Assembly (NCBI GenBank): GCA_016717325.1
Contig: JADKFV010000008.1
Location: 1 to 64,000 of the forward strand
DNA: 64,000 bases
Reading direction: 5' to 3'
Source of the DNA: Bacteroidota bacterium
Lineage (GTDB): Bacteria; Bacteroidota; Bacteroidia; AKYH767-A; OLB10
The translations under genes were made by a program, and so were the position numbers. Each line of letters opens with the position of its first letter. Within the stretch, counting starts at the first letter, position 1. Positions 56,811 through 64,000 of this stretch are shown in pieces. The notes under the pieces were generated by a model. It had not been told where the DNA came from, made no database searches, and saw only the letters and a list, made by a program, of their open reading frames with translations.

Positions 56811-59283
56811 ATGAGCAAACACAATATACATATACCAATGATGACAATTGCAGACGATGAAACAGAGTTGGTGCCAATAATTACACAAGAAGAAGAAGAA
56901 GATCAAAATACGGATCATCTACCACTTATACTGCCAATATTGCCACTGCGCAATACAGTGCTTTTCCCGGGAGTTGTAATTCCAATTACAGTTGGTCGCG
57001 ATAAATCGATACGTCTGATTAAAGATGCATACAAGGGCGACAAATTAATAGGTGTGGTATCGCAAAAAGATGTTGGTACAGAAGATCCAGGCTTCAATGA
57101 TTTGAATAGAATGGGTTGTATAGCTATTATTCTGCGCACTTTGCAGATGCCTGATGGAAATACCACCATTATTATTCAGGGGAAAAAACGCTTCTCTTGA
57201 TACCTTACAACAAGAGGAACCATACTTTAAAGCAACCATAAAATACATTGATGATATAAAGCCCGACAAAAAAGATAAGGAATTTAAAGCAACGGTTGAT
57301 GCTGTAAAAGATATGGCATTGCAGATAATTAAATTGAATCCTCAGATTCCGGCCGAAGCAGCTTTTGCCATCAAGAATATCGAAAGCCCTGCATTTTTGG
57401 TTCATTTTATAGCATCCAATATGAATATCGAGATGCTGAAAAAGCAACAACTTTTGGAGGTAATAGATTTAAAAAGCCGTGCTGATATGGTGTTGAAGCA
57501 TTTGAACCAGGAGTTGCAAATGCTTGAATTGAAAAATCAAATCCATAGTAAAGTTAAAACCGACCTCGATAAACAACAGCGGGACTATTATCTTAATCAG
57601 CAATTGCGTCAAATACAAGAGGAACTTGGTGGAAATAACCCCGATAAGGAAGTTGCCGAAATACGTGAAAGAGGTAAGGCTAAAAAATGGAGTGCTGCCG
57701 TTGAAGCACATTTCAATAAAGAAGTAGAAAGGCTGTCAAGACTTAATCCTGCGGCTGCCGAATATTCGGTTTCTATTAACTATCTTGATACACTTTTGCA
57801 AATTCCATTTCAGGAATATACCGAAGATAACTTTGACTTAAAAAGAGCACAAAAAATATTAGATAAAGATCATTATGGCCTCGAAAAGATAAAAGCCCGT
57901 ATACTCGAATATCTGGCTGTTTTGAAATTGAAAGGCGATATGAAATCACCAATCATTTGTTTATATGGCCCACCGGGAGTAGGTAAAACATCGCTTGGAA
58001 AATCCATTGCGGCAGCACTTGGACGAAACTACCAGCGCATTTCATTGGGCGGGGTGCATGACGAAGCAGAAATTCGTGGGCATCGTAAAACCTATATTGG
58101 TGCCATGCCCGGACGAATTATTCAAAGCGTAAAAAAAGCAAAATCGGCCAATCCGGTTTTTGTTTTGGACGAAATAGATAAGCTTACAAATACATTTCAT
58201 GGCGACCCGTCATCGGCACTTTTAGAGGCGCTCGATCCCGACCAAAATTCTACTTTTTATGACAATTACCTGGAAGTAGATTTCGATTTATCGCGTGTTT
58301 TATTTATTGCTACCGCCAACAACCTAAGTACCATTCAGCCTGCATTACTCGACCGAATGGAGATAGTTGATATTAACGGATATACCATAGAAGAAAAAAT
58401 CCAAATTGCACAAAGGCATCTGATTCCAAAACAGTTAGAAGCACATGGATTAAAAAAGAAGCATCTTACTTTTTCTGACAAAATAGTTGAAAAAATAATT
58501 GATGAATATACCGGTGAATCGGGCGTACGAAATTTGGAAAAACAACTCGCTTCTGTTATTCGCTCTACAGCCAAACTGGTTGCTACCGATGAAGAATACA
58601 ATACTGCAATTACGGCCGAACAAATTCATAAAATACTTGGAGCACCAAAATATTTGCGCGATAAATCGATAAGCAATGCTGTGGCAGGTGTGGTTACAGG
58701 GCTTGCATGGACGTCAGTTGGCGGAAGTGTCTTATTCATTGAATCGAGCATTAGTAAAGGTAAAGGAAAACTTACCTTAACCGGTAATCTTGGCGAGGTG
58801 ATGAAGGAGTCAACTGTAATAGCACTTGCTTATTTAAAAGCGCATGCAGATAAAATCGGGTTGAGTTCTGATGTGTTTGATAAGTGGGATTTACACGTAC
58901 ATGTGCCTGAAGGAGCAACCCCCAAGGATGGTCCATCGGCAGGTATAACAATGCTTACATCACTTGCTTCTGTTTTTACTCAGCGTAAAGTGAAAAACAA
59001 AATTGCAATGACAGGAGAGATTACACTTCGCGGAAAAGTATTGCCTGTGGGTGGAATCAAAGAAAAAATATTGGCCGCAAAACGAATGGGGATTAAGGAA
59101 ATAATTTTGTGTGCCGATAATAAAAAGGACATTGATGATATTAAAGTTGATTATATCAAAGATTTAAAGTTTCATTACGTAACCGATATGCTTGAAGTGC
59201 TTGATATTGCCTTGCTTAAGGAAAAAGTAGCAAGTGCTTTAAATGTTGACTACAAGTTGGAATCGAGAGCAGAGTTGAATTAA
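56811..59283 (+). CDS. lon: Lon ATP-dependent protease (frameshifted)
   Basis: A cytosolic AAA+ serine protease. N-terminal substrate domain ('LPILPLRNTVLFPGVVIPI'), coiled-coil region, Walker A 'LYGPPGVGKTSLGKSIA', Walker B 'VFVLDEIDKLTNTFHGD', sensor regions, and the protease domain with catalytic Ser in 'PKDGPSAGITMLTSL' and Lys in 'GGIKEKILAAKRMGIK'. Two frames (56811-57200; 57154-59283) meet near 57190-57198, where 'GKKRF' should continue to 'LDTLQQEEPYFKA'; one base too many (or two too few) explains it. About 823 residues, normal. Every catalytic residue is present. Confidence 0.95.
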
Positions 59284-59653
59284 TATATTTTTTCTTGTTC
59301 TGTTAAATACTGGAATTATGAACACAATTTTGTTTCTTTTATCTTCGGGCTTCAATAGATTTTAAATGTGCTATTGAAATTGCAGGTATAAATTTAAGTG
59401 CGGATGCTGTTTCAGGGTTTGCGGTTGCAACTTTCATTTTGTTTTAGGTGGTGTTTTCATAAAATTGTTTTTTTCGAAAGTAATGTTTGCGCTTAATATG
59501 CACGAAAATAAACACTTAATAAATAATTTCAATTGTCAACAAGATAGAGTAAGCAACATAAACCCTGTAAAACCAAGTTGTTGCCATGCAGTGCTTTGGT
59601 TCTGCCACTATAATTGGTGTTAGTTAATTTATCATAAATAAGGGTGAAATACC
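59284..59653. other. Intergenic stretch after lon
   Basis: AT-rich. On the minus strand a 33-codon frame from about 59440 (MKVATANPETASALKFIPAI) is open but has no recognisable features and is probably chance. No terminator with a strong stem was found. Confidence 0.35.
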
Positions 59654-59683
59654 TTTGATACCTGATACCAACGTGTATTTTTG
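59654..59683 (+). promoter_or_regulatory. Bacteroidota-type promoter of histidine kinase gene
   Basis: TTTG at 59654-59657, 18 bases, then an exact -7 box TATTTTTG at 59676-59683, about 40 bases before the ATG. Confidence 0.65.
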
Positions 59684-59722
59684 AAGAATCTTTTTCTCTA
59701 TGCAGATGTTTATTAATTTTTT

Positions 59723-60991
59723 ATGATTCATTACTTTTATAGTATTGTAAATGTTGGGGTAACTCCCGATATGTTATTTTCAGAAAAACGCAAAATTAGA
59801 ACGCTCAATGCTTTGGCATTTGTAACTTTTATTCTTTCGTTTATTCATGCTTTTGTAGTTTACAAACTTCATGGTCCTGTAGCTAATTTCGGTGAAGCCT
59901 TTGTTCCATTGATATTTCCTTTGTGTTGTTTGTTTGTTTTTTGGCTTCATCACAAGAAACACTATGTATTTGTGCGCTATTATTTTATTGTAACAAGTTC
60001 TGTTTCAATATTATTGTTTTCTTTAATTTTTGGATATACAGGTATCGAATATTCATTATTTGTCTTAACAGTGCTTTCGTTCCTTTTATTTGAGCAAAGA
60101 ATTTCAATACTCATTTGTGGATTAGTTTCACTCATCTGTTTTGTTTTGGCAGCTTTTAAGTTCGATATATATTCCTTGAACCTTACTAATAGCCTCAAAG
60201 ATTTATACCTTCCAAACATTATTGTTGTATTCATTTTGCTTTCTGTAATTACATATATTTTCAAAAAGGAATTTTTCGATTATCAACAATTGCTCGAAAA
60301 AAATAATCTGCTTTTACATGAAACCAATGCCGAATTGCAAGCCAAAAAAGAAGAACTTATGCATGCAGTAAATGGCAAGGAATTTTTGTTTAAAGAGATA
60401 CATCACAGGGTAAAAAACAATCTCGCTACAGTATGCAGTTTGATAAATCTTGAATCGTATAACTATAACAATACCGAGATTAAAGGAGTACTCGATACCA
60501 TTCGCAATCGTATATCTACTATTGCTTTGATACACGACCATCTTTACAAAAGCAACGATTCGGAAAATATAGTTTTGGATTCTTACTTATCAGGTTTGTT
60601 GGAAAGTCTGTATTATGGTTTGGGTTTGCAAACAAAAAGGGTCTTCATCGAAAAGCAATTGTTGCCACTTACGGTTTCTATCGATAAAGCACAAAACATT
60701 GGGATGCTTGTTTGTGAGTTGGTTTCAAATTCGGTGAAGTATGCTTTTAGCGAACAACAAGCTGGTATAATACATGTAGAGGTGAGCAAAAATGCTGATG
60801 CTACAGCTTTTTTCTTAACCGTAAAGGACGATGGCAAAGGGTTTTCGAAACATTTCGATTGGCAAAATACCGATTCGTTAGGTTATCAAATTATACATGC
60901 ATTATGCGAAAATCTTGAAGCCGAATTGCAAGTGACCGAAAATGTGCCTACCGGTGCCAAAGTCACTATTAAATTGAAAAGCCTCATCTGA
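59723..60991 (+). CDS. Membrane sensor histidine kinase (HisKA_2 type)
   Basis: A 422-residue protein. The N-terminal ~170 residues contain about five to six hydrophobic helices, forming a membrane sensor of unknown stimulus. A coiled-coil linker ('LEKNNLLLHETNAELQAKKE') leads to a HisKA_2-type dimerisation domain with the phospho-acceptor His in 'FKEIHHRVKNNLATVCSL'. The ATP-binding domain shows an N box 'LVCELVSNSVKYAF' and G boxes 'VKDDGKGFSKHF' and 'GYQIIHALCENL'. No response regulator is adjacent, so its partner is encoded elsewhere. It converges on hmgA with five bases between the stops. Confidence 0.93.
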   Translation: MIHYFYSIVNVGVTPDMLFSEKRKIRTLNALAFVTFILSFIHAFVVYKLHGPVANFGEAFVPLIFPLCCLFVFWLHHKKHYVFVRYYFIVTSSVSILLFSLIFGYTGIEYSLFVLTVLSFLLFEQRISILICGLVSLICFVLAAFKFDIYSLNLTNSLKDLYLPNIIVVFILLSVITYIFKKEFFDYQQLLEKNNLLLHETNAELQAKKEELMHAVNGKEFLFKEIHHRVKNNLATVCSLINLESYNYNNTEIKGVLDTIRNRISTIALIHDHLYKSNDSENIVLDSYLSGLLESLYYGLGLQTKRVFIEKQLLPLTVSIDKAQNIGMLVCELVSNSVKYAFSEQQAGIIHVEVSKNADATAFFLTVKDDGKGFSKHFDWQNTDSLGYQIIHALCENLEAELQVTENVPTGAKVTIKLKSLI

Positions 60992-60995
60992 TATT

Positions 60996-62153
60996 TTACA
61001 CCAACCATGATTGGTGGTAGCTGTCATCATAAATCTTTAATGCTGCATCTGTTACCCAAAGAGGCTTAAATGTATCAATCATCACTGCTAATTCCTTTGT
61101 TTCTTTTTGACCTAAACTTTTTTCAACAGTACCCGGATGTGGACCATGTGGAATGCCTCCCGGATGTAAGGTGATTTGCCCTTTTTCAACATGCTTGCGG
61201 CTCATAAAATCGCCATCTACATAATACAAAACTTCATCACTATCTATGTTGCTGTGATTGTAAGGAACAGGAACAGAAAGCGGATGGTAGTCGTATAGTC
61301 TGGGCACAAATGAACATATTACATAGTTGTGGGCTTCGAATGTTTGATGTATGGGAGGAGGCATATGAATTCGGCCGGTAATAGGTTCGAAATTATGAAT
61401 CGAAAAAATGTAAGGATAATGATTGCCGTCCCAACCGATGGCATCAAATGGATGAGTTGCATAAATATATGGATAAATCATATTTTCCTTTTTTATTTTT
61501 ACAAGGAAATCGCCTTTTTCATCGTGAGTTTCGATTTCGGATGGACGTTTAAAATCGCGTTCGCAATAGGGCGAGTGCTCTTCATATTGACCATATGCAT
61601 TTCGATAACGGCTGCAAGTTTCAATAGGGGAGTGCGAATCAACTATTAGCAATCTATTGTCAGCATCATTAAAGGTGATTTGATAAATTGTGCCACGCGG
61701 AATAATTATATAATCTCCATATTCAAATGGCAGCGAACCATATAAAGTCTTTACTACTCCCGACCCTTTATGCACAAAAATCATTTCGTCACTATCGCCA
61801 TTTTTATAATAATAATCTGTCATCGATTTTTTTGGTGCGGCCAACGAAATCATTAAATCCTTATTAAGTAATACCGGTGTTCGCGAATCAAGAAAGTCAT
61901 CCTGTGCTTCTACATTAAAACCCATAAAACTCTGATGCTTGAGTGACCGCATAAAAGCAACTTTTGGTTCAACACTGTAAGGTTCACCAATGGATTTTAC
62001 CATAGTAGGAGGATGGCAGTGGTATATTAAAGAGTAAACACTCGAAAAACCATGTGTTGAAAATAACTCTTCGGCATATAGGCTGCCATCGGGCTTGCGA
62101 AATTGTGTATGGCGCTTTGCAGGTATTTTACCTGCCTGATGGTATTGTGGCAT
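60996..62153 (-). CDS. hmgA: Homogentisate 1,2-dioxygenase
   Basis: A 385-residue iron enzyme that opens the ring of homogentisate to maleylacetoacetate in tyrosine/phenylalanine breakdown. Cupin-type domains: 'EMIFVHKGSGVVKTLYGSLP' with 'FEYGDYIIIPRGTIYQI', and the active-site part with 'PYNHSNIDSDEVLYYVDG', 'ITLHPGGIPHGPHPGTVEKS'. The His/Glu iron ligands (HPGG..HGPHPG and the preceding E) are in place. The length is somewhat shorter than fungal or human enzymes, as in other Bacteroidota. Divergent from a fumarylacetoacetase-family gene, the logical partner in the pathway. Confidence 0.93.
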   Translation of the reverse strand: MPQYHQAGKIPAKRHTQFRKPDGSLYAEELFSTHGFSSVYSLIYHCHPPTMVKSIGEPYSVEPKVAFMRSLKHQSFMGFNVEAQDDFLDSRTPVLLNKDLMISLAAPKKSMTDYYYKNGDSDEMIFVHKGSGVVKTLYGSLPFEYGDYIIIPRGTIYQITFNDADNRLLIVDSHSPIETCSRYRNAYGQYEEHSPYCERDFKRPSEIETHDEKGDFLVKIKKENMIYPYIYATHPFDAIGWDGNHYPYIFSIHNFEPITGRIHMPPPIHQTFEAHNYVICSFVPRLYDYHPLSVPVPYNHSNIDSDEVLYYVDGDFMSRKHVEKGQITLHPGGIPHGPHPGTVEKSLGQKETKELAVMIDTFKPLWVTDAALKIYDDSYHQSWLV

Positions 62154-62189
62154 TACTCTGTTTTTTTATTGTTTATAAATTGATGGCAT

Positions 62190-62246
62190 CAAAAGTAGTT
62201 TTATTCCCTTTTGCATTTTGATTTAAATAAAGCTCGTTTACTTTTG
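62190..62246. promoter_or_regulatory. Divergent promoters between hmgA and FAH-family gene
   Basis: On the plus strand TTTG at 62217-62220, 18 bases, then TACTTTTG at 62239-62246 serves the FAH-family gene. On the minus strand CAAAAGTA at 62190-62197 reads TACTTTTG, an exact -7 box about 37 bases before the hmgA ATG; no clear -33 element was seen for it. The two -7 boxes point away from each other, 40 bases apart. Confidence 0.65.
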
Positions 62247-62306
62247 TGCCCTGCAAAATTAAGAATTAGGTTGCATTCTTTTTTCCTTCCAATACAAAAT
62301 TTAAAT

Positions 62307-63332
62307 ATGAAATTAGTAACTTATAGAGTAAATTCAACTCACCGGCTAGGTATTGTTATCGATAGTACAATTTACGATTTGTCCATGGCTGCTTATCATA
62401 ATGGAATGAACAATATGCCTCATAACATGTTGCAATTTTTGCAGGGAGGGGATGAACTGATGACATTTGCAAAAAAGACCGAACAACAAATTAAGAATAA
62501 AAAGATAGATATAGCTGGAGAAAAATATGCTGATGAGTTATTATTGGCACCTATTACCAATCCTACATCGTGCCGCGATGGCTATGCTTTCAGGCAACAT
62601 GTGGCAGCTGCCCGCAGAAACCGCAAAGTAGATATGATCGAAGAGTTTGACCAATACCCTATTTTTTATTTTACAAACCACAATGCCATACAAGGACCCG
62701 GTGAAATATGGTGTATGCCCGATCATTTTCAACAACTCGATTTCGAACTTGAGGTAGCCATTATAGTAGGTAAACAAGGAATGAATGTAAAAGCAGAAAA
62801 TGCCGATAATTATATTGCCGGTTACATGATAATGAATGACATGAGTGCTCGTGTTTTGCAAATGGAAGAGATGAAACTTAACCTAGGCCCGGCCAAAGGA
62901 AAGGATTTTTCAACGGTGATAGGGCCTATGCTTGTGACACCCGATGATGAATCAATTTCTAACTTAATAACCAGTGCAAAAGCCAACCATACAGGAAATA
63001 ATTATAATCTGGAAATGATTTGCAGAGTAAATGGTGTTCAGGTTTCGAAAGGTAATATGGGTGATATGGATTGGACCTTTGCCGAAATATTAGAGCGTTG
63101 TGCTTATGGTGTAAATATTTTGCCGGGTGATGTAATTGGATCAGGCACAGTGGGTACCGGATGTTTTTTGGAACTAAATGGTACCGGTAAATTGAACAAC
63201 CCTGATTACAAAACACAATGGCTTCAGCCCGGTGATACAGTTGAAATGGAAGTAACTGGTTTAGGAAAGTTAACCAATACTATAAAAGCATACGATTCAG
63301 ATTTTTCAATATTGAATTTGAAAAAGAATTAA
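62307..63332 (+). CDS. Fumarylacetoacetate hydrolase family protein
   Basis: Start placed at 62307 (MKLVTYRVNSTHRLGIVIDS), giving 341 residues; the frame is open from 62211, but the promoter at 62217-62246 lies inside that extension. The FAH fold: 'PITNPTSCRDGYAFRQHV', metal ligands in 'LDFELEVAIIVGKQG' and 'YMIMNDMSARVLQMEE', 'GPAKGKDFSTVIGPML', and the C-terminal 'PGDVIGSGTVGTGCFLEL'. In tyrosine breakdown this enzyme would hydrolyse fumarylacetoacetate to fumarate and acetoacetate; family members also act on other acylpyruvates, but the divergent hmgA supports the first role. Confidence 0.88.
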   Translation: MKLVTYRVNSTHRLGIVIDSTIYDLSMAAYHNGMNNMPHNMLQFLQGGDELMTFAKKTEQQIKNKKIDIAGEKYADELLLAPITNPTSCRDGYAFRQHVAAARRNRKVDMIEEFDQYPIFYFTNHNAIQGPGEIWCMPDHFQQLDFELEVAIIVGKQGMNVKAENADNYIAGYMIMNDMSARVLQMEEMKLNLGPAKGKDFSTVIGPMLVTPDDESISNLITSAKANHTGNNYNLEMICRVNGVQVSKGNMGDMDWTFAEILERCAYGVNILPGDVIGSGTVGTGCFLELNGTGKLNNPDYKTQWLQPGDTVEMEVTGLGKLTNTIKAYDSDFSILNLKKN

Positions 63333-63453
63333 ACCTTATGATTTAAAAACATTCAAACACCACCTAGAAAATATTTTTTTTTAATATGGAACTTTAAATG
63401 CAATTATTACATTTGTGGTTCCTCCTCAATAATTCCTTTCCGAGAAAATAAAA

Positions 63454-64000
63454 ATGAAAACTAATAATACTTATTTAAATTTAAACAAATCAATACAAAT
63501 GATGAACAAAAACAATTATCAAATTACGAATTGGATGAAGCGCATAGTGTGCTTATCAATGATGGCAATGTCAATAATGTTTAGCCAAAGTGCCAAAGCA
63601 TCGCATCTTGCCGGTATGGAAATTACATACCAACACCTTACTGGTAATACTTATCGTATTATTGTAAACTATTATCGCGATTGTGCCGGCATTGCACCAC
63701 GCAACTCCCTCATCATTCAGTACAGTTCGGCTTTATGCCAGCAATCTGATACAATTATCGCTTTCAAAAACAATGTGGTAACTGAAATTTCTGATGTTTG
63801 TTCTAACACTGCAACTACTTGTAGCGGAGGAACAGCGCCTGGCATACAACGTCATACGTATACAGTCGACTTAACATTGCCAGCTCAATGTAGCGATTGG
63901 AAAATTGGCATTGCTGACGTTGCGCGAAATGCTGCCATCACAACCTTAAATAATCCTGGAAACACTCCTTTATATGTTGAGGCACGCATAAATAATACAG
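63454..64000 (+). CDS. Large secreted Bacteroidota protein, N-terminal part (runs off the window)
   Basis: The frame opens at ATG 63454 and is still open at the window end (182 codons seen). A long N-region leads to a signal peptide ('RIVCLSMMAMSIMFSQSAKA', cleavage near KA-SHLAG). The mature start 'SHLAGMEITYQHLTGNTYRI' followed by 'VNYYRDCAGIAPRNS' is typical of large gliding-motility-associated or PKD-repeat proteins with T9SS sorting domains in Bacteroidota, with conserved Cys pairs. A TACATTTG box at 63408-63415 may be its promoter. ATGs downstream (for example at about 63499) could also serve as start. The C-terminus is outside the window. Confidence 0.75.
   Translation, partial: MKTNNTYLNLNKSIQMMNKNNYQITNWMKRIVCLSMMAMSIMFSQSAKASHLAGMEITYQHLTGNTYRIIVNYYRDCAGIAPRNSLIIQYSSALCQQSDTIIAFKNNVVTEISDVCSNTATTCSGGTAPGIQRHTYTVDLTLPAQCSDWKIGIADVARNAAITTLNNPGNTPLYVEARINNT

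Overview
The window looks like a chromosomal segment of an uncultured Bacteroidota (Chitinophagia/Sphingobacteriia-like) bacterium. The evidence is low GC, type IX secretion (T9SS) C-terminal sorting domains on several secreted proteins, SprB-type repeats, DUF5606/DUF2141/GIN-domain families, Bacteroidota-type promoters (TTG/TTTG, about 18-21 nt, then TAnnTTTG), a TraR/DksA-like protein with a histone-H1-like tail, and a fused E1 alpha/beta 2-oxoacid dehydrogenase. No tRNA, rRNA, CRISPR array, transposase or prophage was seen.

Layout. 0-7 kb: a broken partial gene, two small conserved proteins, a T9SS alpha/beta hydrolase, plsY, and two decayed genes (DUF1573-like; thiol-disulfide redoxin). 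7-18 kb: an accessory surface-protein island on the minus strand. It holds three paralogous beta-propeller-like T9SS proteins, two of them inside a roughly 1.96-kb direct tandem duplication, two orphan sorting-domain fragments, and a giant 1841-residue secreted protein whose signal peptide is separated from its start codons by an 8-bp tandem repeat. 19-28 kb: M3 peptidase, DUF5606 protein, secreted subtilase, then a four-gene minus-strand run (VWA protein, GIN-domain protein, LTA-synthase-like phosphotransferase, HsdR_N-like protein). 28-38 kb: E1 dehydrogenase, radC, aroA, mlaD-like gene, and two Fe-S oxidoreductase genes. 39-53 kb: housekeeping genes (pheT, dtd, murB, pyrF, prfA, ileS, dksA-like, lspA) plus a two-gene nucleotidyltransferase module. 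54-64 kb: rho, lon, a sensor histidine kinase, a divergent hmgA/fumarylacetoacetase-family pair (tyrosine/homogentisate catabolism), and the start of another large secreted protein.

A striking global property is the number of broken reading frames, including in normally essential genes (ileS, lon) and in pepF, the E1 gene, the LTA-synthase gene, mlaD and the Fe-S reductase. Most breaks I could localise fall in short homopolymers and are repaired by one base, which points to sequencing or assembly indels rather than real pseudogenes. A few lesions (in-frame stops in the redoxin and in the first gene, multiple breaks in the DUF1573 gene) may be genuine decay.

Intergenic regions carry several repeat families: a nested hairpin repeat at three sites, a MITE-like element with 26-bp perfect inverted ends, and T/G-rich 7- and 8-bp tracts that often start at or just after a stop codon and run in the same orientation as the preceding gene. 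The most interesting candidate system is the giant T9SS protein with a possible octamer-repeat phase switch.
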